NCBI GenBank assembly: GCA_020352215.1
Contig: CP070675.1
Location: 3,740,258-3,794,594 of the forward strand
Reading direction: 5' to 3'
DNA from: Phycisphaerales bacterium
GTDB lineage: Bacteria > Planctomycetota > Phycisphaerae > Sedimentisphaerales > Anaerobacaceae
Length of the DNA: 54,337 nucleotides
The position numbers were made by a program, and so were the translations under genes. The notes under the pieces were generated by a model. The model was not told where the DNA came from. It saw only the letters and a program-made list of their open reading frames with translations, and did no database searches. Shown one piece after another: positions 42,083 to 50,784 of the stretch. Numbering within the stretch: position 1 is the stretch's first letter; the number at the start of each line of letters is the position of its first letter.

Positions 42083-42726
42083 CCCTCACAACAAAGACGG
42101 TAAGTAAGATTTCTCAATTCACGTCGCGACAGCGGCCCTGACTCCTGACGCCAGTTCCATGACCTCGCATTGCCGAGTCCGTTCGCGGCAGCAATTATAA
42201 TAGCTCACACGTTCGGTGACCACCCGGACTTTGGCGTAGAAAGACGTACAATGCGGCCGGGCCTTGTTCTCTCTTGCCCCCAGCAGCGGCAATCGAGGTA
42301 TAGATCTGCGAGCCACGACTTGGACTGCATGTGACCGCGTCGGTCGTAAGGCCGGGGCATGGCCTACCGCCCGACCTGCTTTATCGGGCCCTTCACGTCC
42401 GATTGATCGCCGCAGCCCGCGTTTGTATCGGCCCCGGACCTCGCCACCAGGAGAATTTTCTCGCTTTTTTCGGTGTTGAGCGGGAATTTTGCACCTACAA
42501 GCTTGACGAAGCTCCTGTAATGTCTGTAATGTGCCCTTCGTTGTGGGTGTTCTGGCCTAAATCTGGGCTACCTCAGTTCGTTTGTCGAGTAATCGCACAA
42601 CTCTGATGGCAAAGGCTCGGCACACACTTCTGGACAGCCTCAATTGCGTGGAATTTGCCAAGAGATCGATTTGACGGACCACAGATAAGCGTAAAGGAAT
42701 GACTCGCGACTAAGGAGTATTTGAGA
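42083..42726. other. 644-bp gap upstream of the permuted enolase gene
   Basis: No convincing gene; short frames lack ribosome binding sites. Visible items: a palindromic AT-rich box (AATTATAAT near 42195-42203) that reads as a -10 on either strand, a nested hairpin GGTCG (42342-42346) with CGACC (42372-42376) enclosing GGCC/GGCC, and a short direct repeat TGTAATGTCTGTAATGTG near 42516-42533. TTGACG at about 42672 may be a -35 for the enolase gene with no good -10. AAGGAG precedes the gene. Confidence 0.35.
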
Positions 42727-45462
42727 ATGGCCAAAATGAATACGGCAAAGACAAGTATCAACAGCAGCGGTGGCAGATTAGCAGGCACGGTCGGGCCTAT
42801 CAAGGCCAGGGCCGCGGGCTATTTGGAGCGGGGCTGGGTGATAGCGAACCACAAGCTGGTTTCCTTCCACGCCGCCTTCATCTCATCGGTGCTCAGCCTT
42901 CCCGCTGCAGCACTGGCAGCTGCCGCAGCCAGCCCCGATGCCAACATCAAGCTCGACGTGCTCAAGTTCATGTTCCTCAGCGGCGAAACGATCGTATCTC
43001 TGGCCATTCTCTATTTGTCCTGGCACATCGGCATTGCCATCCACGAGATGGGACACTTCCTGGCGGCCGTCAAGCTGACTGCTCTGAACAAGGATTCTCA
43101 GGAAAAGGCCGATGCCGTCGTCCAGGGCGGTTCGGGCATGTTCGGCTGGTACGCCAAGATGTTCCTGCTGATACCTTGGGGCAGATTCTACGGCGTCAAA
43201 AAGGAAGGCGGCAACTTCGCTCCCGATGCCCCGTACAACCTGGCGGTGGCGGCTGCCGCGCCGGTTTGGAGCGGGTATCTGGCTATGATCTTCCTGCCGA
43301 TCGCGGCCGTCTGCATCGGCGCAGGGCTCGCCATGGGAACCCATTTCGGTGAGATCCTCATTTACATAGGCCGTTTCTTCCTGGCACCGGGCTGCGTCGG
43401 TCTCTTGGACCGGTTGTTGGCCGATCCCGGCAAGCTCAGAGAGTTCCGAACAAGAGAGAAACTCGCCGCTGAACAGGCCGCCAGAGCCGCCCAGGCCATC
43501 TCGGAGGAAAGCTGGATGGTTCAGGTAGGCAAGGTCAAGCAGCGATTGCTGGATACTAGGATACAAACCGTCGCCCTCAAGGATGGAACCGATGTTAAGG
43601 CACCTTGGCAGTTTAGAAACTGCGCCATGGGCGGACGCCATACCGAGAAGGAATACCCCGAGAGCAACATCAGCATGCAGGAGAGCATGTTCATACCCCT
43701 CTCTGCAAAGACCTACGAAGAGGCCCAGGAGATGACGGTCAAATTGCAGTACCGTCTGAAGGAAATTATCGAGTCGGCGCCGGGCGCAAAGGTTATGGGC
43801 GTCGGTCTGGAAGGAGGTATTGCTCCTTACATCGACAAGGAAGAAAGCGACAGGGTCCCTGAGCAGAGAATGTGGCGACTGATGAAACAGGCTATTCTGG
43901 ATTGTGAATACGTCCCCGGCGTGGATGTGGCAATCGCACTGGATCCGGCTGCGTCGGAATTGGAGAACCTGTACCGTGAGGAAACCGGCCAGAAGGACTC
44001 GGTCGGCATGTATCGCTTCTGGCGTGATAAGAGCAAAGTCGACATGAGCCGGGATGAGATCCTCGAACTCTACAAGGAGGCCATGGAGGCTGGCGTGCCT
44101 GTGCTGTCGATCGAGGACGGCTTCGGTGAACTCGACCATGAAGGCTGGAAAAACCTCATGAAGGAATTGGGGGACAAGATATTCATTATTGGTGACGACC
44201 TTGTCACAACGAAGGATGAGAATATCGAGAGCTGTGCGAGGAACGGCGAGATCAACGCGACGCTGATAAAAGCCAACCAGATCGGCACGTTGTCGGAAAC
44301 CGTGCTCGCCATGCTGACATCTCTGGCCTACGGCGCCGAGCTGGTGGTCTCGCACCGCTCCAAGTCACCGAACGATCCCTTCGAGGCGGAAATCTCCACT
44401 GCCATGAACGCCTTGGGGATGAAGGCGGGCGGCGGGGCCAACACCGAAAGACTGCAGAAGTACGGGCGGGTCATGGAGATAATCGCGCTGGCGAAGGCCT
44501 CGCAGCGGGAAATGACCGAGGGCGAGAGGAAAGAGGTAGAAGAAAACGTCAAGGAACTGGTTCGCATACTGACCGGCAAGGAAGATGTGGCGGTTATGAG
44601 CGACGCCGCCGAACTCGATATCGCCGGCCTGCTGATGCGAATGTTGGCCATCGAGGCCGTCAGTGGCACGGAGGAGGCAACGAACGCCGGCATTCCGTCC
44701 GCCGCGGCTACCCTGTTCCTGGGCAGAACCGGCACGGTTCGCTTCAAAGGCTCGACTCCGCTCGGAACATCGGCCGGCGTCGACGAGGCTATTCATTACG
44801 TCGATAGCATTATCGCCCCCGGTGAGCTCACTAAGAAGCATCGTGATCTGTTTGACGACGCCGGAGACGGCACCTATCGATTCAAGAAGGGCCTGGACTT
44901 CACCGCCATCAAGGCCAAAAACGACGAGGGTCTGCTGAATCGTTGGAGACAGGCCAGACGCTACGACGGCAAGGGCTGCATGGAAGCGGTCAAGCACATC
45001 GAGACCGTGCTCGCAGAGGCCTTTACCGGAAGAAGGCTTGCCCAGCTCGGCAGCCTGCTCGACGTGGATAGAGAGCTACTCGCCCTCGAGAAAGGGCAGG
45101 CTGTGGCCGCGGGAATGCTCTCTGAGGGGGCCTCCGCCGAAGACAAGATTCACGTCATGCAGAGAAAAGGCGTCCTTGGCATGAACGCGATTCTGTCGAT
45201 GTCACTTGCTCTGGGCCGGGCGATCGCGGCAAGCCAAGGCAAAGAGTTATGGCAGCTCATTCGTGAGATGGCTGGCGAGACGATGGCCAAGTTCATCGCC
45301 GCCAATTCCAAGAACGGCGACAAGAAGGACGCTGCCAAGGTCAAGGCTATGGACTTTGAGGAACTCAAGAAGCTGTTCACGGAAACCTCGCAAGACGCAA
45401 TTGCCGAGCAGAAGAATATATACGAATTGCTGCGGACACAGCTGCCGGTCTATCCGGAATAA
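42727..45462 (+). CDS. Membrane M50-like domain fused to a circularly permuted enolase
   Basis: 911 residues from the ATG at 42727 (AAGGAG upstream). Residues 40-235 form several helices with H106-E-M-G-H110 and GLLDRLLADPG near 225-235, the layout of an M50 membrane metalloprotease. Residues about 266-590 are the enolase barrel: H305 (GGRH), E319 (MQES), E362 (LEGG; the usual D before it is L), D406 (ALDPAASE), E463 (SIEDG), D490 (IGDDL), K515 (LIKANQIGTLSET), H543-R544-S545 and K566. The enolase N-terminal cap comes after it, about 630-850: the catalytic loop LGTSAG (679-684, S682 = yeast Ser39) and GMNAILSMSLALGRAIAASQG (817-837 region). The order is reversed compared with all enolases I know. 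2-phosphoglycerate dehydration is likely; the role of the membrane part is unknown. Confidence 0.85.
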   Translation: MAKMNTAKTSINSSGGRLAGTVGPIKARAAGYLERGWVIANHKLVSFHAAFISSVLSLPAAALAAAAASPDANIKLDVLKFMFLSGETIVSLAILYLSWHIGIAIHEMGHFLAAVKLTALNKDSQEKADAVVQGGSGMFGWYAKMFLLIPWGRFYGVKKEGGNFAPDAPYNLAVAAAAPVWSGYLAMIFLPIAAVCIGAGLAMGTHFGEILIYIGRFFLAPGCVGLLDRLLADPGKLREFRTREKLAAEQAARAAQAISEESWMVQVGKVKQRLLDTRIQTVALKDGTDVKAPWQFRNCAMGGRHTEKEYPESNISMQESMFIPLSAKTYEEAQEMTVKLQYRLKEIIESAPGAKVMGVGLEGGIAPYIDKEESDRVPEQRMWRLMKQAILDCEYVPGVDVAIALDPAASELENLYREETGQKDSVGMYRFWRDKSKVDMSRDEILELYKEAMEAGVPVLSIEDGFGELDHEGWKNLMKELGDKIFIIGDDLVTTKDENIESCARNGEINATLIKANQIGTLSETVLAMLTSLAYGAELVVSHRSKSPNDPFEAEISTAMNALGMKAGGGANTERLQKYGRVMEIIALAKASQREMTEGERKEVEENVKELVRILTGKEDVAVMSDAAELDIAGLLMRMLAIEAVSGTEEATNAGIPSAAATLFLGRTGTVRFKGSTPLGTSAGVDEAIHYVDSIIAPGELTKKHRDLFDDAGDGTYRFKKGLDFTAIKAKNDEGLLNRWRQARRYDGKGCMEAVKHIETVLAEAFTGRRLAQLGSLLDVDRELLALEKGQAVAAGMLSEGASAEDKIHVMQRKGVLGMNAILSMSLALGRAIAASQGKELWQLIREMAGETMAKFIAANSKNGDKKDAAKVKAMDFEELKKLFTETSQDAIAEQKNIYELLRTQLPVYPE

Positions 45463-45581
45463 ACAAAGCTTGACCGCAGATACGCACGAAGAACTGCGAT
45501 ACAGGCCGCTGCAGATATCCCGTTTTCGGCCAAGAACGACGGCAGCGGGGCCTATAGACCACCCGGCAGCGTGTCGCAGGT

Positions 45582-45953
45582 TTACTGCATGTGAGTGGGA
45601 CGGAATCGTTCTCCACGCTTCTTGTAGTGAGACAGCGCGCTCTCGTAGTCGTCGAAATCTCGCAGCGTAAAGAGAAGCGTGGTCCGGCCGACGAGGATTT
45701 CGTCTCCGTCGGCCAAGGCAGTCTCCTCGGCGATTCGCCCATCATTGATGAACACGCCGTGCTTGCTCTTCATATCGAAAGCGAAGTATTGCTCCCGCCC
45801 ATGGTCATAGTGAATCTGCAGGTGCTTGCGAGACACCAAGTCGTCCCGTATTTGGATAGTGACTGCCTCATCCCTGCCGACCACATTCGTACGATGGCCA
45901 AGTGGGTAGTACTCGCCCTTCTGTTCCCCTGAAATGACGAAGACCGAAGCCAT
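45582..45953 (-). CDS. Single FHA-domain protein
   Basis: 123 residues, one forkhead-associated domain: VISGEQKGEYYPLG, the phosphothreonine-binding G-R-D and S-R-K-H (NVVGRDEAV, LVSRKHLQIHY), KHGVFINDGRI and LADGDEILVG. Binds phosphothreonine in partner proteins. GAGGTG precedes the ATG. No kinase is next to it; the neighbouring genes give no hint of the partner. Confidence 0.92.
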   Translation of the reverse strand: MASVFVISGEQKGEYYPLGHRTNVVGRDEAVTIQIRDDLVSRKHLQIHYDHGREQYFAFDMKSKHGVFINDGRIAEETALADGDEILVGRTTLLFTLRDFDDYESALSHYKKRGERFRPTHMQ

Positions 45954-46160
45954 AGCAACACCTCACTATTGCCCGCCAGCTTAGCCCGTTCTCAGTATGC
46001 GAATCGTACCCCCCGAAGTTGAGGATGTCAATAGCGGTGTGGTCGGTGAATTGGACGCGTTATCTATTCCGTTCGTGCCGCCAGGGCTGTACAATCAATT
46101 GCATGGGCCGACCTGACGCATACGACTAACCGTGAGAATTCAATAGAGGGGAATAGCCGG

Positions 46161-47288
46161 ATGCCTGAATTTCAACCTTTTGCCATGGAACGCATGATGT
46201 CCAGGTTCGAGCAGGATGTCGAATACAACCTGTCCGAAAGCGGCGTACACCCCGTCTCGCTCAGTGAGCTGTTGGCCGATGATCCCGATTATATCAACCA
46301 CTTACTCGCCACCGAGCTGAACTATCCGCACGTCAACGGCATCCCCGAACTGCGGCAGAACATAGCGGCTCTCTACGATGGGGCGACGATGAACAACGTG
46401 TTAGTTACCGTAGGGGCAATCGAAGCCAATTATATCACGACCCGTACCCTGCTCGGTGCGGGAGACGAAATCGTTATCATGCTGCCTAACTATATGCAAA
46501 TCTGGGGCATTGCGAAAAACCACAATCTTAAATTGAAAACATTCCACTTGCGCCAAGACAATGGTTGGGCGCCTGATCTGGACGAGCTAAATGAGACTGT
46601 TACGCGCGATACAAAGCTAATCGCCGTATGCAATCCAAACAACCCCACCGGCTATGTTCTTACCGGGGCCGAAATGGATCACATCGTCGCTGCTGCCGAG
46701 CGAGTCGGCGCGTGGATCTTAGCCGATGAAGTATACAGTGGCTCCGAGCGACTAACAGACCAGCAGACCCCATCCTTTTATGGCAGGTACGATAAAGTGC
46801 TCGCGGTCGGCAGTACGAGCAAGGCGTACGGCTTGCCAGGTCTTCGTATAGGGTGGGTGGTCGCCCCTGTTGATACCATAGACGACATCTGGGCCCGGCA
46901 TGAATACACCACGATCAGTGCCACGATCCTGTCGAACAAACTTGCTGCAATTGCCCTATCTGCACAAGTGCGTCCCCGCATCATTCAGCGTACTCGCGAT
47001 TATACCCGCAAAGGATATCCGATTCTGCAGCGATGGATGGATAGTCATGAGAATACATTCAGCCTCACGCCACCACAGGCGACCGCAATCGCCTTTGCCC
47101 GTTATCACTTCGATATCAACTCTACTGAGTTTACAGAGCGACTGTGCAAAGAAAAAAGTGTGCTCATCGTCCCTGGCGATCACTTCGGCATGGATAGATT
47201 TGTGCGAATCAGCTTTGGCCGACCACAAGATTACCTCACATCCGCATTAGACCGCATCCATGACCTTATCGTGGAGCTGAGAGGGTAA
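46161..47288 (+). CDS. PLP-dependent aminotransferase, class I/II
   Basis: 375 residues. Fold type I: NYPHVNGIPELRQNIAALY, VTVGAIEANYIT, NPNNPTGYVLT, ILADEVYSGSE and the PLP lysine in STSKAYGLPGLRIGW with the conserved Arg after it, ending FVRISFGRP. Substrate cannot be read from sequence; capreomycidine-synthase-like and aspartate/tyrosine-type enzymes share this pattern. GAGGGGA lies just upstream of the ATG. Codon use seems slightly more A/T-rich than that of the acs genes, as in the next gene, which may mean later acquisition (impression only). Confidence 0.88.
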   Translation: MPEFQPFAMERMMSRFEQDVEYNLSESGVHPVSLSELLADDPDYINHLLATELNYPHVNGIPELRQNIAALYDGATMNNVLVTVGAIEANYITTRTLLGAGDEIVIMLPNYMQIWGIAKNHNLKLKTFHLRQDNGWAPDLDELNETVTRDTKLIAVCNPNNPTGYVLTGAEMDHIVAAAERVGAWILADEVYSGSERLTDQQTPSFYGRYDKVLAVGSTSKAYGLPGLRIGWVVAPVDTIDDIWARHEYTTISATILSNKLAAIALSAQVRPRIIQRTRDYTRKGYPILQRWMDSHENTFSLTPPQATAIAFARYHFDINSTEFTERLCKEKSVLIVPGDHFGMDRFVRISFGRPQDYLTSALDRIHDLIVELRG

Positions 47289-47793
47289 TCAACTGACAGC
47301 GTGCAAGCCGTGTGGCTCAAATCCCCATGCCCGTGGCTGCGGCCGAGGAACAACCTGGCGTGCTCCTGCCCTCAGCGCGGTCACGGGCCGATGCGAAAAA
47401 TCAGCTTTCTTGCCAAATTCCTGAATCATTTCCGTCAACATCTACCTTGTGAGATACGCCTTCAATAGAGGAAATGGCTTGAATTATCTCATGGGGCGGA
47501 CCCCGTGAGATACGCCCTATCATCAAGAAGGGCGGAATACGTGTGACAATAGCCGTGATGTCCGATGTTCTGCAGAAGGTCTTTGCTACAGGCTGGCAAT
47601 ATACGCAAAATATCCAGCGGTTCCATTCAGCGAGCGACAGAGGACGGACGTAAAGAAGCGAATTTTTCGGGCGATAGTTGGATTCTATCAAGCTAGCGGA
47701 TGGCCGCAAGATGAGGCCAAATCGCCGTATGGCCCTCTTGCTCGGGTGTTATTCGGAAAACCATATATCGCATGTTCAGAAAGGAGAAATGCG
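47289..47793. other. 505-bp gap with a short direct repeat
   Basis: GTGAGATACGCC occurs at 47449-47460 and 47505-47516, and GGGG/CCCC flank CGGA just before the second copy. A minus-strand frame (47709-47401) reads ITAIVTRIPPFLMIGRIS and ISSIEGVSHKVDVDG, protein-like at the end, but its first half is poor and no ribosome binding site is seen. It may be the decayed end of an old gene. AAAGGAG at 47780-47786 belongs to the next gene. Confidence 0.3.
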
Positions 47794-48981
47794 ATGCAGC
47801 CAGAAGCACCTAAAATCAGAATTAGGCCCACTCAATTATGGGCAGTCTCGCTAGTATTGTTTTTGTTCGTGGGTTGTTCACCTACCATCCACAATCTGGA
47901 GCCCAGTGCCGGTACACCGGGCGATACAATAACAATTACGGGGGGGAGACTCACGGTCGGCGGGAAGAATCCTTCCAGCGTTGATTTCAACGGCACGGCC
48001 GCCACGTTCAAAGCCGTTGGCAACGCTGTAGAAGCCCAGGTTCCTAACGGTGCAACCACTGGACCGGTACACGTGAAAACAAGCTATGTCGACAAATATT
48101 CACCCGGTGGTACTGCAGCAAGCCCTTTCGACTTCACGGTGGTTCAGAGCACCTTCATCGAAAAGGAAAAGAACGACACACTCACGACGGCAAACGATGC
48201 GAGCCTTGCACAGATCATCAAAGGTAGCACAACGGATACGGACCCAGCCGACTGGTTTAAGATAAACAGCGGTTCTTCCGGGCCCTGGGGTTATGGGATA
48301 GAGATTGTGGCCGAGCCAAAAAACTTGCCTCAAGGCGTCATGCTTCGGGTGGATATGGAAGGATATCGGGCGGATTTGGGCGCGATCGGAAACTTAAGTA
48401 CGTACCATGATGACAAAGCATTCACATTATGGACGACACACGCACCGAATACCGATATATTCTTAAACGTATATTGGACGGGATCGACTTCAAGCAGCTT
48501 CAAGGCAGATTATACGCTTAAGATCGCGCGCATCAGTATTAGCGATACCAATGAAGATGATAATACTATTGTAACCGCTAAAGAGATAAAGATGTCGGGT
48601 GGGTTTGGTGCCCATAAAACGTCCTACTTGTGCAATATTTTCAAAAGTGGCGATGACGTCGGCATGCAGGATTTTTACTACTTCAACGCCGGCGGTGCTA
48701 CCCAGATTAGTATCGCAGTGGTTACCGCACCCCTGGACCAGAGCGACGGTGTACACGTCGATCTCTATGACGATGGACAAGGCTATCGAGGCGGAGATGC
48801 CGGTAACTACGTCGCTGCTAAGTTCGACTACAAGTTACCTCAGGGGCAGATAGCGATCGGCACATGGTACATCGAAGTAACCAATGCCTGGGATCATTAC
48901 GCGAGCGCAGGTGCAGGACCCAACGACAAAATGCCTTTAAGCTGCAAGGCGCCTTATACGATTATGGTGGCTGCGAACTAG
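47794..48981 (+). CDS. IPT/TIG-domain lipoprotein
   Basis: 395 residues from the ATG at 47794 (AAAGGAG seven bases upstream). Lipobox LFLFVGC near residue 27. An IPT/TIG domain follows (PTIHNLEPSAGTPGDTITITGG to VHVKT, about 30-110). The rest is beta-rich with two units of a pre-peptidase C-terminal-like pattern (EKEKNDTLTTANDAS...DPADWFKI and TNEDDNTIVTAKEIK...DFYYF), ending in WYIEVTNAWDHYA. No enzyme motif. Surface or periplasmic binding role likely; partner unknown. Confidence 0.75.
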   Translation: MQPEAPKIRIRPTQLWAVSLVLFLFVGCSPTIHNLEPSAGTPGDTITITGGRLTVGGKNPSSVDFNGTAATFKAVGNAVEAQVPNGATTGPVHVKTSYVDKYSPGGTAASPFDFTVVQSTFIEKEKNDTLTTANDASLAQIIKGSTTDTDPADWFKINSGSSGPWGYGIEIVAEPKNLPQGVMLRVDMEGYRADLGAIGNLSTYHDDKAFTLWTTHAPNTDIFLNVYWTGSTSSSFKADYTLKIARISISDTNEDDNTIVTAKEIKMSGGFGAHKTSYLCNIFKSGDDVGMQDFYYFNAGGATQISIAVVTAPLDQSDGVHVDLYDDGQGYRGGDAGNYVAAKFDYKLPQGQIAIGTWYIEVTNAWDHYASAGAGPNDKMPLSCKAPYTIMVAAN

Positions 48982-49120
48982 GGAGGACGAATAGCACGCC
49001 CCAATCTTTCTAAAATAGGTTTGACAACACCGGTGAGATACCGTCGGTTTCTCGATGCTTGTCTAACGAGAGGGAATCCGTGCAACAAGGGCGGTTTGAA
49101 TCAGCGTCCAATTGTCCTGT

Positions 49121-50377
49121 TCAATTCGCGCGGACGTCGTACGCGTGGAGGTCCTGATTGCACCGGATGTAGAGCCTTCCGCCGAAAACGACGGGATGCG
49201 CAAGGTAGGAGTTGGTCGGCTTCTTTTCAAGCTCGAACCGGCTGACCACATCCCAGCCGTCGGGGGTGACGGCCAGCAGGGACATCGTGCCCCGGTGGTT
49301 CAGGGCGTAGATTCTCCCGTCTGCAAAGGTGATACCCACCTTGCCCAGCGTCTTGTCGAGCTTGATGGTCTTGCCCGTGAGAAAGTCGACGCAGTAGAAG
49401 CTCTTTCCGCCCACCCTGCATGCGCTGCCGTACAGCCTGCCGTCTACGAGCAGGGCGCCGCTGTGGCAGTCGTCCAGGTCCTCGCGATGCCATACGGTTT
49501 TGGCCGAACGAGAAGACAGATCAGGCTTTATCAGCCGGCCACCTGAAGAGTGTCCACAGGCGATGAACACATAGCCGTCCTGGAACACGGGCGTCAGGGC
49601 ATTCTGCGGCGACATAGGCACAAACGGTGCGGACCAGACGAGCTCGCCGCTCTCGACGTTCACACCGACGACCGATCTCTGTGTCATGCTGATCAACTGA
49701 CGTACGCCGCCGCAGGTAGCGACGATGCCGGAGCAGTAAGCCGCTGAGTGCTCAATCTCCGTATTGACCCACAGGGTCTTTCCCGTCCGCTTATCCAGCG
49801 CGACGACGCGGCCTCTGGGCCCGCCCGGCATGCACAGGACCTTGTCGCCATCCACAATCACATTCTCGGCCAGGGCCCATATGCCGTACCGTGCATCGAA
49901 TCGGGACACCAGGTCCACGGTCCAGAGCGGCTTGCCCGACCGCGCCTCGTATGCAGCGAGCCTGCCGGTGGGATTCATATGGTACAGGGCGCCGTCGTTG
50001 TAGGTCGGCGTCGCACGCGAGCCCGGGCTCGACCGGCGCCACGCGTCACCGTTGGGTTGCTTCCACAACAGCTTGCCGTTCATATCGAGCGCCAGGACCA
50101 TCTCCTTGCGGTCGGAGTCACCGGCCGTGAAGATCATCCCGTCGGCGATCGCCACCCCCGAATACCCCCTGCCGCATTGTGAATACGTCCAGAGCAACCG
50201 CGGCCCACCCTCGGGCCATTCCTTCAAGAGGCCTCGATCCGGGGATATGTTCGTCCGGCCGGGGCCGTGAAACTCAGGCCAACCGGCACCGATGCCACTG
50301 GCGCACAATAGAGGAACACGGACGGACGCTGCGACCAGTAGCGTCACAACTGCAGCGGTTATCCCTTTCACCTCCAT
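49121..50377 (-). CDS. Secreted PQQ-like beta-propeller protein
   Basis: 418 residues with a signal peptide (about 1-26) then WPEFHGPGRTNISPDRGLLKEWPEGGPRLLW, the usual opening of planctomycete outer-membrane-type propeller proteins. Repeats follow with the W-x-x-x-x motif: GKLLWKQPNGD, GKPLWTVDL, GKTLWVNTEI, GELVWSAPF. AAGGAG precedes the ATG. No PQQ-dehydrogenase catalytic residues or haem-binding CxxCH are present, so a structural or binding role is likely. TATACT about 25 bp upstream of the start codon, inside the palindrome CAGTATACTG, may be its -10 box. Confidence 0.85.
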   Translation of the reverse strand: MEVKGITAAVVTLLVAASVRVPLLCASGIGAGWPEFHGPGRTNISPDRGLLKEWPEGGPRLLWTYSQCGRGYSGVAIADGMIFTAGDSDRKEMVLALDMNGKLLWKQPNGDAWRRSSPGSRATPTYNDGALYHMNPTGRLAAYEARSGKPLWTVDLVSRFDARYGIWALAENVIVDGDKVLCMPGGPRGRVVALDKRTGKTLWVNTEIEHSAAYCSGIVATCGGVRQLISMTQRSVVGVNVESGELVWSAPFVPMSPQNALTPVFQDGYVFIACGHSSGGRLIKPDLSSRSAKTVWHREDLDDCHSGALLVDGRLYGSACRVGGKSFYCVDFLTGKTIKLDKTLGKVGITFADGRIYALNHRGTMSLLAVTPDGWDVVSRFELEKKPTNSYLAHPVVFGGRLYIRCNQDLHAYDVRAN

Positions 50378-50784
50378 TACGTCTCCTTCTTAAACACAGT
50401 ATACTGCAAACACTGTCCATGACATTTTAGCAGGGATTCTCACATGAGGAAACCGGCTTGATGTCTTCGATTATCTGATAAGCTTGTTCGGCCGCACCAC
50501 TCAGATTCATCGGGCTGAGCCCAAACGTTATTGCCTCCGTTACGCGGATTCGATGGCATGCGATCTTAACGGATCAGCAAGCGTGACCAAAGCAGGATCG
50601 GAGCGACAAGTATGCTAAGCCGACGAAGAATAGACTTACTTATGGGCGCTGACGACGGCAACATCGCTCGTTGAGGCAACGCGGAGGGAGCGTTTAACTG
50701 AAGCTGGTCAGATAAGTTCTGGAAGCACTGAAATTCGGTTTGGGGCCCCAGATATCCGCCGCACTATCTTCAAATCAAACGCAT
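50378..50784. other. 407-bp gap between propeller and YifB genes
   Basis: Only the palindrome CAGTATACTG at about 50398-50407 near the propeller gene start stands out; it contains a possible -10 box on the minus strand. The remainder, about 50420-50784, shows no open frame with a ribosome binding site, no terminator hairpin with T-run and no repeat that I can see. Confidence 0.35.

Noticed and set aside
42119..42316. 65-codon minus-strand frame in the enolase upstream gap
   Set aside because: Arg- and Cys-rich with no ribosome binding site and no similarity I recognise.
42883..44355. 490-codon open frame antisense to the enolase fusion
   Set aside because: It mirrors the third-codon bias of the enolase gene, has no motif, and would need the sense gene to be non-coding.
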